A stretch of DNA of 64,000 nucleotides from Chitinophagaceae bacterium (GTDB taxonomy: Bacteria > Bacteroidota > Bacteroidia > Chitinophagales > Chitinophagaceae). Both the position numbers and the translations under genes were made by a program. The number at the start of each line of letters is the position of its first letter. Positions within the stretch are counted from its first letter, which is position 1. The DNA lies in assembly GCA_947476485.1 (NCBI GenBank), contig CANJQU010000008.1, forward strand, positions 1 to 64,000, given 5' to 3'. The notes under the pieces were generated by a model, which was not told the DNA's origin, made no database searches, and saw only the letters and a program-made list of their open reading frames with translations. Positions 45,172 through 53,760 of the stretch are shown here, piece by piece.

Positions 45172-45387
45172 TTAGTTATTATCTGTTTGTTTGGGTTTCT
45201 CTCTCTTAAACATGCTGAAGAACAAGCTTCCCATCACCGCTCCATACAGCGAGCTGTTCAGCGGGCTGGAGGTTATGGTACAATTGCCGGATGCACACCC
45301 CACGAAATACCAATAACACCATCCGGCAATTGTACCGGTAACCAGTCCTGCTAATTCCAATCTGTATTTTAAGATCTTTGCTTTCAT
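45172..45387 (-). CDS. DUF6132-like small membrane protein
   Basis: A 71-residue protein with two hydrophobic segments and a conserved CASGNCTITSSP turn, the mark of the DUF6132 family found with rhodanese genes in Bacteroidota. I start at ATG 45387, codon 39 of the longer open frame, because the upstream part is unlikely to be translated. Two cysteines in the turn could take part in thiol chemistry at the membrane. Confidence 0.7.
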   Translation of the reverse strand: MKAKILKYRLELAGLVTGTIAGWCYWYFVGCASGNCTITSSPLNSSLYGAVMGSLFFSMFKREKPKQTDNN

Positions 45388-45522
45388 CCTTCGATCCGCT
45401 TTTATTCTTTTTCGTACACAAAATTCGCTGGTAAAATGCGCTCTTTGTGGAACATTTGTTGGATAGCGCAGCAATTTTCCAGAAGAAAACGTTAAATGCA
45501 AAACACATGCTGCCCCAACGCA

Positions 45523-45729
45523 TTATTCTTGTTTACCCCTGGTACTGATACCAAAAGGGAGATACAACGGACAGACGCCAATAAAACTGGTGAGGATAAA
45601 CACAACTGATAAAGCGAGTAAAATGATTGCCACAGTACCGCCAATAACATTAGTAAAATATAAAGCGATTACAATAATAGCGATCAGTATACGTATCATA
45701 CGATCAGCATTTCCGATGTTCTTTTTCAT
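45523..45729 (-). CDS. DUF2892-family membrane protein
   Basis: A 68-residue protein with an N-terminal NADRMIRILIAIIVIAL helix and a second membrane helix ending SFIGVCPLYLPFGIST, the family signature of DUF2892 (YgaP-like inner-membrane proteins). These proteins usually accompany rhodaneses. It begins the operon just after the Crp-type gene and is likely controlled by it. Confidence 0.85.
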   Translation of the reverse strand: MKKNIGNADRMIRILIAIIVIALYFTNVIGGTVAIILLALSVVFILTSFIGVCPLYLPFGISTRGKQE

Positions 45730-45797
45730 AAATTTTGGTTTTGATTTATGATGTAAAGGTCGGATGCCTTTTGCGCACGGTTTGGAACATATGTTCC

Positions 45798-46406
45798 CTA
45801 ACTCCCGATAAGTTCTATAACATTCCTTCCCAGTTTCAGGATGTTCTTAGACTCCATGGTGCGCAGCAGGCGGCTGATGGCTTCCCTGTGCGTATGCAGT
45901 TCATCGGCAATTTGCTGGTGAGTTATGTATAGTGCCTTTGTTCCTGCTGCGCGCGTGCGCTCCCGCAGGTAGTGCAGCACTTGTTTATCCATATTGCTGA
46001 ATGCAATAAGATCAATGACATCTATTAACTCTGCAAAGCGGCTGCCGTATGTGCTGTTCACATAGGTTTTCCATTCCGGATATTTAAACCAGTCTTCAAC
46101 TAGGTTTGCTGGTATCTGCAGTATCTCACTGTCTTCCTCAGCTATCGCTTTTACCATGCTTTTTTTATTTGCCTGGCAGCAATTTATTGCTAGGGCACAT
46201 GTCTGGCCGGGGTACAGGTGATACAGGAATATTTCTTTCTGTTCTCTTTCCCGAAGTATGCGCAGCACTCCTTTTTCTACAATAGGCACAAAGATCACTT
46301 CCGCGCCCGGCTCCATCAGTACCGTGTCCCGTGTTACGTGTTTTATTCTTCCGGATTTTTTGATGTCTTCCTGCAACCGTTTGTCGGTGAATAGAGACTG
46401 GACCAT
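45798..46406 (-). CDS. Crp/Fnr-family regulator
   Basis: A 202-residue regulator with an N-terminal cyclic-nucleotide-binding-like barrel and a C-terminal winged helix-turn-helix (ITHQQIADELHTHREAISRLL). The barrel carries TCALAINCC, three cysteines in nine residues, a plausible thiol sensor rather than a cAMP site. It sits upstream of the rhodanese/thioredoxin genes on the same strand and divergent from the inorganic-carbon island, so it may control both. That pairing is inference; no operator was identified. Confidence 0.88.
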   Translation of the reverse strand: MVQSLFTDKRLQEDIKKSGRIKHVTRDTVLMEPGAEVIFVPIVEKGVLRILREREQKEIFLYHLYPGQTCALAINCCQANKKSMVKAIAEEDSEILQIPANLVEDWFKYPEWKTYVNSTYGSRFAELIDVIDLIAFSNMDKQVLHYLRERTRAAGTKALYITHQQIADELHTHREAISRLLRTMESKNILKLGRNVIELIGS

Positions 46407-46651
46407 GTTTTAGAATTGCCCGGTTACCACAGACTACTCTGCGGGGCTGCTGTAAAGTTAGACTATTGGATACGAACAGTTTACAAACAACAGATGGAGA
46501 TTGTATTTAAGATCCGCGTATCAGAATACCCGGCAGTTTGATGTGGACTAACGAAAATGCCCTTTCTATCCGGGTGATTAGCCACGCGTTAACATTTTTT
46601 TATCTTGCATTGTTCTTCGCTATAATATTTTCGCCTTTCTTTGTGAAGCAA

Positions 46652-46969
46652 ATGCGCAAAACACTGGCCATATTATTTCTTATCATTTTCTCCCTTCAGA
46701 TTTTACCGCTGCAGGTGATAGGTAAGCTATTGAGTTCAGGACAGAATACAGAGGAGGTGCACGACGATGGAGGTCCTGAAGATGGTCCGGGTGCTAAGCT
46801 CGCTAAATTTGGCGACGATCTGATCAACTTGTACCACCACACTCCTGATCTTTTTGCCAGCAGGCAGTATTTTGACGTACAGGTCACTGCCTTCATCCAC
46901 ATGGCAGAATCCTTACCTTCCGTTCACATTGCCGAGATTCCCTCGCCCCCGCCCGATACTTTTATTTAA
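46652..46969 (+). CDS. Small exported or membrane-anchored protein A
   Basis: A 105-residue protein with a hydrophobic N terminus (LAILFLIIFSLQILPLQ), no clear lipobox, then an acidic Gly/Pro-rich stretch (VHDDGGPEDGPG) and NLYHHTPDLF, ending in SPPPDTFI. Several His residues could bind a metal. I start at ATG 46652 because the copy at 53307 starts at the same place and upstream residues are not conserved. The second copy is about 94 percent identical. It lies directly upstream of a SulP gene, as does the other copy, so a role with the transporter is suspected. No family recognised. Confidence 0.75.
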   Translation: MRKTLAILFLIIFSLQILPLQVIGKLLSSGQNTEEVHDDGGPEDGPGAKLAKFGDDLINLYHHTPDLFASRQYFDVQVTAFIHMAESLPSVHIAEIPSPPPDTFI

Positions 46970-47099
46970 TTGTCATCCGCCATTACCTGGTGTGTCTCCG
47001 TGTGCTATGCTCATGCTGTAGCCGCGTTATTTTTCTCAACTACATATTTTTTCTACCTGTTGCGCCTGGCTATGGCTGCAGCTATAAAGCATACATTTT

Positions 47100-48743
47100 A
47101 TGGAATCAAATGTTTTTTCAAAAAGGCATTTAAAAAAGGACTTCCTCGCAGGTCTTATCGTATTTCTTATTGCCCTGCCATTGTGCCTGGGCATTGCACA
47201 GGCCAGCCACGCACCGCTTTTTGCCGGCGTAGTTGCGGGCATTGTTGGCGGTATTGTCATTGGGTCACTTAGCGGATCACATCTTAGTGTATCGGGACCC
47301 GCAGCAGGCCTTACGGCGATTGTATTGGTAGCTATAAACGAAATGCAGGTCTTTGAAATATTCCTCTGCTCCGTCCTCATTGCCGGGGTCTTACAGATCA
47401 TTCTTGGCTATATGAAGTCGGGAGCTATTGCAAACTACATTCCTACCAGTGTGCTGGAAGGAATGCTCGCCGGCATAGGACTTACGATCATCATCAAACA
47501 GTTGCCTGATGCCGTTGGTTTTGCCCGCGACAAGGCCGCAGTAATGGTAGACGCCGAGGATGGCTTCTTTGAAAAAACTATTGAAACAGCAATGCATAAT
47601 ATACAACCTGGTGCGCTTATCATTTCCCTTACAGGGTTAGTATTGCTCATCTTGTGGCAGACAAAAGCATTCAAAAAAATACAGATCGTACCCGCTGGGC
47701 TCGTTGTGGTACTTATAGGGACATTATTGAATGAAATCTTCAAAAGCACAGCACCACAATTGGGCCTAGACAGCTCACACCTGGTGAAATTGCCAATAGC
47801 GGCTACTGCTGCCGATTTTTTCAAACAATTCTCTTTCCCCGATTTTAATGGTTTTAAATCAGTTAAGGTTTGGGAGACGGGCGTTGTAATTGCGGTCGTT
47901 GCATCGATAGAAACCCTGCTGTGTATCGAGGCAACAGATAAGCTTGACCCTCAAAAGCGCTACACACCTGCCGACAGGGAACTGAAGGCGCAGGGGGTGG
48001 GTAATATTGTAAGCAGCTTGCTTGGTGGGTTACCGATCACATCTGTGATAGTACGTTCATCTGCCAATGTTAATGCAGGTGCACAAACAAAACGCTCTGC
48101 TATAATCCATGGTATACTACTGCTGCTCTGTGCTGCAACAATACCTGCATTGCTTAATCTTATCCCGAAGGCGGCGCTGGCGGCTATTCTTTTATTCACA
48201 GGCTACAGGCTGTGCAGGCCGTCTGTTTTTAAACATATGTGGAAAGGCAAATGGACACAATTCATACCCTTTGTAGCTACAGTAATAGGCGTTGTCTCAC
48301 TTGATCTTTTAAAAGGTGTCGGTATCGGTCTTGTGCTCAGTATATTCTATACACTCAGGCAGAATATCCGTATCCCGTACTATTACGAGCGCACCACATC
48401 GGGCAACGGAGATGTAATAACGTTGGAGCTCGCCCAGGAAGTATCCTTTCTCAATAAAGCCAGCATAAAGGAGACGCTTAATAACCTGCCACCTAACAGC
48501 AAGATCATTATTGACGCCAGCAATACAGCCTATATAGACTATGATGTGCTGGAGCTGATCCGTGATTTCTATGGCAGCCGTGCGGTGGACAACAATATAA
48601 AATTATCGCTTGTCGGGTTCAAAGATACTTATGACCTCCCTGCGGATATGGTAGAAAAAAATGGCAAGGCGAACGAAAAGGACGTCAGGTCAAAAGGTAA
48701 TTATGAAAAATTGCTGGCGCAGCTAGTTCAGGGAATAAAGTAA
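47100..48743 (+). CDS. SulP-family anion transporter with STAS domain, copy A
   Basis: A 547-residue transporter with 10-12 hydrophobic segments, the SulP core signature near residues 20-75 (LPLCLGIAQASHAPLFAGV, then LSGSHLSVSGPAAGLTAIVL) and a C-terminal STAS domain (IIIDASNTAYIDYDVLELI). SulP proteins carry sulfate, bicarbonate or other anions; the DabA, DabB and carbonic anhydrase neighbours favour bicarbonate, probably with sodium or protons, while sulfate remains the alternative. It is about three-quarters identical to the copy at 53761. Ends 18 nt before dabA. Confidence 0.9.
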   Translation: MESNVFSKRHLKKDFLAGLIVFLIALPLCLGIAQASHAPLFAGVVAGIVGGIVIGSLSGSHLSVSGPAAGLTAIVLVAINEMQVFEIFLCSVLIAGVLQIILGYMKSGAIANYIPTSVLEGMLAGIGLTIIIKQLPDAVGFARDKAAVMVDAEDGFFEKTIETAMHNIQPGALIISLTGLVLLILWQTKAFKKIQIVPAGLVVVLIGTLLNEIFKSTAPQLGLDSSHLVKLPIAATAADFFKQFSFPDFNGFKSVKVWETGVVIAVVASIETLLCIEATDKLDPQKRYTPADRELKAQGVGNIVSSLLGGLPITSVIVRSSANVNAGAQTKRSAIIHGILLLLCAATIPALLNLIPKAALAAILLFTGYRLCRPSVFKHMWKGKWTQFIPFVATVIGVVSLDLLKGVGIGLVLSIFYTLRQNIRIPYYYERTTSGNGDVITLELAQEVSFLNKASIKETLNNLPPNSKIIIDASNTAYIDYDVLELIRDFYGSRAVDNNIKLSLVGFKDTYDLPADMVEKNGKANEKDVRSKGNYEKLLAQLVQGIK

Positions 48744-48761
48744 CCGATAAACACCGCAGTC

Positions 48762-51344
48762 ATGATCAGTACAGCAAGCACTGTCGACGAGACCAACGTT
48801 CATGCAGGGAAAGGTGAGCATGCCAGGCATCACTTTGATGTCAAGCATGTGCTCCATGAGATGAAGCATTACCTGCCTTCGCAGACCCCCATAAAAGATT
48901 TTATTCATCATAATTCATTGCATGCTTTCCAGCAAATGAAGTTCTTCGATGCCATTTTTAAGGCATCGAAGATATTTGGTTTCCAGGCCACACTGCCACT
49001 ACATGAATTCAGGCAACTGTATCAGGTGGGTCGTATTAAAAATGTTGTTCTCGAACGTGTTATCGCCGAAAGAAAGGGCACACAGCTTTTGGCTGAATGG
49101 AAAGAAAATCTGGTCATAAAAGAATATGACGACATTACTAAGCCACGTATAGGCTTACTACGTAATAACTGGAAAAGCGAACACCGTATAGACCTGGACG
49201 CGCTTGTGCACCCATTGCTGTATCGTGTTATATGCTCATACCTCGATCAGGGCATCGCCACCTGGCAGTTCCCGGTAACGAATTTGGGTTTTTTAGAGGC
49301 CATCAGATCACTCGAAAAAAATAGCTACACCAGCTTCTTTAAAACAAAAAGAGCAAAAAGTCTCTTACTTGAAGGGAACTGCACGATTCCTGGTCTCCTG
49401 AAAATAGTAGTTGGCAATGAGGATTACTATGAGCAATACCTCTACGACCAGCAGTTTAGTCATAAGGGCTGGTCGGGCATGGTATCTGTTGTAGAAGACT
49501 TCCCTGCAACATTGTACGATCAGAGAAAGGTATCTCTGAACGACTTCATTATTTTTGAATTACTGCTGGAGATTGATGCCCTCGACAAAGCATTGGGCAA
49601 ATGGCGACCGCTGGCGGAAGCAAAAAAAAGCAGGCCGGTGGATCTTTTCGCTGATGTCCAAACTACAGAATTGCATGAAGTGCTTACCCTCTGGCAGCAT
49701 GCATTTGAATGGAGTTATTATGACGAAGTGCTGGCCGGCCTGGCCTCCGGAAAACAAACATCCCAGCCTGTTACTGCAAAGACAAGCTTCCAGGCAATGT
49801 TCTGCATAGATGAGCGCGAATGCTCTTTCCGCAGGTATGTAGAGCAGTGCGCACCGGATGCCGAAACCTTTGGCACACCAGGATTCTTCGGTGTGGAATT
49901 TTACTTTCAGCCGGAGAACGGTAAGTTTTATGACAAGCTCTGTCCGGCTCCCGTTACCCCAAAGTACCTCATTAAGGAATCAGGCGTAAAAGGTGAAAAG
50001 AAACATGAACTGCTTTATACCAGCAAGACCCATACTTTACTGCCAGGCTTTTTGCTGTCATTCCTATTTGGTGCTTTATCGGCAGGCCGCTTATTCCTTA
50101 ACGTATTCCGACCTAAAATGAGCCCTGCTATTTCCAATGCTTTCGGGCATATGGACAGGCAGTCAACACTTACTATAGAGAATAAAGATATTGCTGACCG
50201 CGAGAATGATCTGCAAATAGGATTTACTATAGCAGAGATGGCGGCACGGGTAGAAGGTGTTTTAAGATCCATAAGCCTCATAAAAGACTTTGCGGCTGTG
50301 GTGTATGTAATAGCCCACGGGTCCAGCAGTGCCAATAATCCCCATCATGGCGCGCACGACTGTGGCGCATGTAGCGGTCGTCCCGGCTCTGTCAATGCCC
50401 GTGTGTTTGCGCATATGGCCAATCACTCCGGCGTTAGGGTACTTTTAAAGGAAAAAGGAATAGATATTCCTGCAGATACACAGTTTGTAGGTGCGCTCCA
50501 CGACACCGCTGGTGACGAGATAGAGTTTTACGATGAGCATGTGCTGAACGCGCAAAATCGCCGGGACCATGAGTTGCACCTGGTGGTGTTTGAAAAAGCC
50601 CTTGATCTGAACGCAAAGGAAAGATCGCGCAGGTTTGCATCGATCGATACAAAAGGCAACCTGAAGCAGGTCCGCAAAGCGATCAAGGACAGGTCTGTTT
50701 CCCTGTTTGAACCTCGCCCGGAATTAGGACATGGTACAAATGCACTCTGTATAGTAGGGGGCAGGCAGATGACGAAGAACATCTTCCTGGACCGACGGGC
50801 ATTCATGAACTCCTACAATTATAAAACAGACCCGGAGGGTACCATTCTGTCGAGGATCATGGCCCCATTGGGACCAGTATGCGGGGGCATCAATCTCGAA
50901 TATTACTTTTCAAGGGTCGACAATCATAAGTTGGGAGCAGGAACAAAGCTGCCGCATAATTTGATGGGGCTCCTTGGTGTGGCTAATGGCGCTGACGGCG
51001 ATCTGCTACCCGGCCTGCCGCTGCAGATGATCGAAGTGCATGACCCGGTGCGTCTGCTGCTCATAGTAGAACATTTCCCTGACGTGGTTTTAAAGACCGT
51101 ACAGGCCGTACCGGCAATGTATGAATGGTACATAAATGAATGGGTGCATCTCCTTGCCATTGATCCGCAGACACGTAAGTTCCATTATTTTAAAGAAGGT
51201 GTTTTCATAGAGTATGAACCGTTATTAAAAGCAGTGGGCACAGTAAACAATATGGTTGAGCTGGTGGAGTCTGCAAAGATCATGCAGACAAACCAGACGG
51301 TAGATGCAACGCTGGAGAACCTGCCTGTTCAGGTATTAAACTAA
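48762..51344 (+). CDS. dabA: DabA, inorganic carbon transporter subunit (DUF2309)
   Basis: An 860-residue soluble-type protein of the DUF2309 family, the DabA half of the DAB complex that accumulates bicarbonate by energy-coupled CO2 hydration. The four zinc-site residues line up with those known in the family: C348 and D350 in FCIDERECSF, H519 in VIAHGSSS, and C534 in HDCGACSG; the 2- and 15-residue spacings match. Motif ECSFRR follows the first pair. It sits between SulP-A and dabB in the order dabA-dabB. Nothing is missing or truncated, so activity is expected. Confidence 0.92.
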   Translation: MISTASTVDETNVHAGKGEHARHHFDVKHVLHEMKHYLPSQTPIKDFIHHNSLHAFQQMKFFDAIFKASKIFGFQATLPLHEFRQLYQVGRIKNVVLERVIAERKGTQLLAEWKENLVIKEYDDITKPRIGLLRNNWKSEHRIDLDALVHPLLYRVICSYLDQGIATWQFPVTNLGFLEAIRSLEKNSYTSFFKTKRAKSLLLEGNCTIPGLLKIVVGNEDYYEQYLYDQQFSHKGWSGMVSVVEDFPATLYDQRKVSLNDFIIFELLLEIDALDKALGKWRPLAEAKKSRPVDLFADVQTTELHEVLTLWQHAFEWSYYDEVLAGLASGKQTSQPVTAKTSFQAMFCIDERECSFRRYVEQCAPDAETFGTPGFFGVEFYFQPENGKFYDKLCPAPVTPKYLIKESGVKGEKKHELLYTSKTHTLLPGFLLSFLFGALSAGRLFLNVFRPKMSPAISNAFGHMDRQSTLTIENKDIADRENDLQIGFTIAEMAARVEGVLRSISLIKDFAAVVYVIAHGSSSANNPHHGAHDCGACSGRPGSVNARVFAHMANHSGVRVLLKEKGIDIPADTQFVGALHDTAGDEIEFYDEHVLNAQNRRDHELHLVVFEKALDLNAKERSRRFASIDTKGNLKQVRKAIKDRSVSLFEPRPELGHGTNALCIVGGRQMTKNIFLDRRAFMNSYNYKTDPEGTILSRIMAPLGPVCGGINLEYYFSRVDNHKLGAGTKLPHNLMGLLGVANGADGDLLPGLPLQMIEVHDPVRLLLIVEHFPDVVLKTVQAVPAMYEWYINEWVHLLAIDPQTRKFHYFKEGVFIEYEPLLKAVGTVNNMVELVESAKIMQTNQTVDATLENLPVQVLN

Positions 51345-51353
51345 CTACACAAT

Positions 51354-53225
51354 ATGTATCAAGTATTCTATCTCTATATATGGTTCCCTTTGCTGGCTTA
51401 TTTCATAAGCTTGTTTGTGCCGCGTACAAAAGAGAAAATAATATCGGGGCTTGCCATTGCCACAACTGGTATTCACCTGGTTTGTCTATCGATCTTTACC
51501 GCTTTCTGGGCCATAGACGGTGGGAAATCGTTAAACATAGACCATATACTGCTCTATGAAGGCGATGAATACCGCATAGCCATAGAATTTTACTTTGACA
51601 AGATCACAGCCGTTTTCGCTTGCATTGGTTCCCTGCTAACCTTCCTGGTAGCCGTTTACAGCAAATATTTCATTCATAGGGAAGGTGGGTTCAAACGGTT
51701 CTTTAATACCATCATTCTTTTCTTCTTCGCATACAATACACTCATATTCTCCGGCAATTTTGAAACATTGTTCGTAGGGTGGGAAATACTTGGTGTATGC
51801 ACCTTTCTGTTGGTATCGTTTTATCGTGAGCGCTACCTGCCCGTTAAGAACAGCATGAAAGTCATATCTGTATATCGCCTGGGCGATATTTGCCTGATGC
51901 TGGCTATGTGGATGAGCCACCACCTGCTGCATCGCAACATCTCTTTTCAGCAGCTCAACGATGGAGCAATGATTGGGGGTCTGGCGCAGACCCATTTTTG
52001 GGAGATCCTATTTATTTCATGTATGATATTGGTAGCGGCTGCAGTGAAGTCAGCTCAACTGCCGTTCTCTTCATGGCTGCCAAGAGCAATGGAAGGCCCT
52101 ACTACGTCAAGCGCTATCTTTTATGGTTCGCTATCCGTGCACATAGGTGTTTTTCTTTTATTACGCACTTACGGATACTGGGAGCACGTTGCTGCTTTCA
52201 AGGCGCTGGTCATTTTCACCGGCCTCTCAACAAGTATTGTTGCAATAAGTATTGCCAAGCTGCAATCTTCATTGAAGCCGCAGATCGCTTATTCCTCCAT
52301 CGCCCAGATCGGGCTTATGTTCATAGAGATCGCGCTTGGTTTTCATACGCTGGCGTTGTTCCATTTCGCAGGCAATGCCTGCCTGCGCACCTACCAGCTT
52401 TTGGTATCGCCGTCTGTACAGCATTACCTGATCCATGATATGTTTTTCAACTTCACCCCTAAGCCGCAGGTAAACAATGGACGTGCCTTTGCTAAGTTAA
52501 AAAACTCATTCTATTTGCTTTCGCTCAAAGAATGGAACCTTGATACGATGCAACACCGGTTTTTGTGGAGTCCTTTTAAGTGGATTGGAAGAAAGGTGGG
52601 CTTTCTTTCAGGCAAAGTGGCAACAGCAGCATTGATAGCGTTGTTCGCGTCTGGCATCTACTGTTATTATATGGAGACAACGATTCCCGTAGACGTTTTC
52701 AGTACTCTGCCCCTCGTTTTTTCGTTCATTGGGCTCATGCTCATCTTAAAGTCTTTCTCTGACAGGGGAGATGCAATGCATGCCTGGCTTTCAGTAGCTG
52801 GCGGGCAGTTGTTTATCGTCCTTGCGGTTGCACTGCATAATGAAGATTACAGCCATGGAGAGATACTGCTTTTACTCAGCGGCTCCCTGGTTTCGGCTGT
52901 CGTTGGATTCATCTGTCTGTATAAAGTACGGGTTATAGACCTTGATATAAGCCTCAGCAAGCATCACGGATATGTGTACGAGCAGCCAAAACTGGGATTG
53001 GTATTTCTCATATCCTGCCTGGGAATGATAGGTATACCTTTTACGCCGTCTTTTGTAGGTATCGATATTATGCTTACCAATATACATAAGCATGATGTGA
53101 TGTTGATCGTGTTCGTTTCCGTAGGGTTCTTATTTATGGAGCTGGCTATTCTCAGGATATATGCGCGCATATTTATGGGGCAGCATAAGAAGGCATTTCA
53201 TGCTATTGCTTCCAGGTCGGCATAA
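51354..53225 (+). CDS. dabB: DabB, NuoL-like membrane subunit
   Basis: A 623-residue membrane protein of the proton-conducting antiporter family related to NuoL/MrpA, with about 14 hydrophobic segments. It carries the core SAQLPFSSWLPRAMEGPTTSSA, listed by key residues KSAQLPFSSWLPRA and PTTSSA, a conserved Lys before the discontinuous helix, and later LQSSLKPQIAYSSIAQIGLM. In the DAB complex this subunit uses a cation gradient to drive CO2 hydration by DabA. Complex I subunits are absent nearby, so it is not NuoL itself. Starts nine bases after dabA. Confidence 0.9.
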   Translation: MYQVFYLYIWFPLLAYFISLFVPRTKEKIISGLAIATTGIHLVCLSIFTAFWAIDGGKSLNIDHILLYEGDEYRIAIEFYFDKITAVFACIGSLLTFLVAVYSKYFIHREGGFKRFFNTIILFFFAYNTLIFSGNFETLFVGWEILGVCTFLLVSFYRERYLPVKNSMKVISVYRLGDICLMLAMWMSHHLLHRNISFQQLNDGAMIGGLAQTHFWEILFISCMILVAAAVKSAQLPFSSWLPRAMEGPTTSSAIFYGSLSVHIGVFLLLRTYGYWEHVAAFKALVIFTGLSTSIVAISIAKLQSSLKPQIAYSSIAQIGLMFIEIALGFHTLALFHFAGNACLRTYQLLVSPSVQHYLIHDMFFNFTPKPQVNNGRAFAKLKNSFYLLSLKEWNLDTMQHRFLWSPFKWIGRKVGFLSGKVATAALIALFASGIYCYYMETTIPVDVFSTLPLVFSFIGLMLILKSFSDRGDAMHAWLSVAGGQLFIVLAVALHNEDYSHGEILLLLSGSLVSAVVGFICLYKVRVIDLDISLSKHHGYVYEQPKLGLVFLISCLGMIGIPFTPSFVGIDIMLTNIHKHDVMLIVFVSVGFLFMELAILRIYARIFMGQHKKAFHAIASRSA

Positions 53226-53306
53226 TATAGAGGTGCAACTGTTAACATATCTTTAGCCTGCCGTTTTTTTTAGCTATGGTATTTTCACCTTTCTTTGCCG
53301 AAGTAA

Positions 53307-53630
53307 ATGCGCAAACTACTGGCCATATTGTTTCTTATCATTTTCTCCTTTCAGATTCTTCCGCTGCAGGTGATAGGTAAGCTATTGAGTTCAGGCCAGA
53401 ATACCGAGGAGGTGCACAACGATGGAGGTCCCGAGGATGGTCCGGGTGCCAAGCTTGCTAAGTTTGGCGATGATCTGATCAACTTGTACCACCACACTCC
53501 TGATCTTTTTGCCAGCAGGCAATATTTTGATGTAAAGGTCACTGCCTTCATCCACATGGCAGATTCGTTACCTTCCGTTCACATTGCCGAGATCCCCTCG
53601 CCCCCACCCGATAGTTTCCGTTTCATTTAA
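53307..53630 (+). CDS. Small exported or membrane-anchored protein B
   Basis: A 107-residue near-copy of protein A: the hydrophobic N terminus, VHNDGGPEDGPG, NLYHHTPDLF and the SPPPDSFRFI tail are conserved. By eye there are about six substitutions plus a two-residue insertion, and third-position changes are mostly silent, so selection or gene conversion has kept it alike. It starts 81 nt after dabB and precedes SulP-B. The -7-like TTTCTTTG upstream (about 53296) is shared with copy A, suggesting each copy has its own promoter. Confidence 0.75.
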   Translation: MRKLLAILFLIIFSFQILPLQVIGKLLSSGQNTEEVHNDGGPEDGPGAKLAKFGDDLINLYHHTPDLFASRQYFDVKVTAFIHMADSLPSVHIAEIPSPPPDSFRFI

Positions 53631-53760
53631 TCGTCGCCCGCTATTACCTGGTGGTTCTCTGTGTGCTATGCTCATGCTATAAGCTTGCATATTTCCGACT
53701 CATCTATTTCATTTTCATGCTGTTGCCATGTTTATGGTACAGCTATAAATCACACATTTT

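Noticed and set aside
46970-47272. 100-codon plus-strand frame overlapping the SulP-A start
   Set aside because: Lies in another frame across the spacer and sulP 5' end; the matching stretch in copy B has no good continuation, and the conservation is better explained as an RNA or DNA leader.
51354-53225. Complex I subunit NuoL
   Set aside because: No other nuo gene is adjacent and the gene follows dabA; DabB explains the antiporter-like sequence better.
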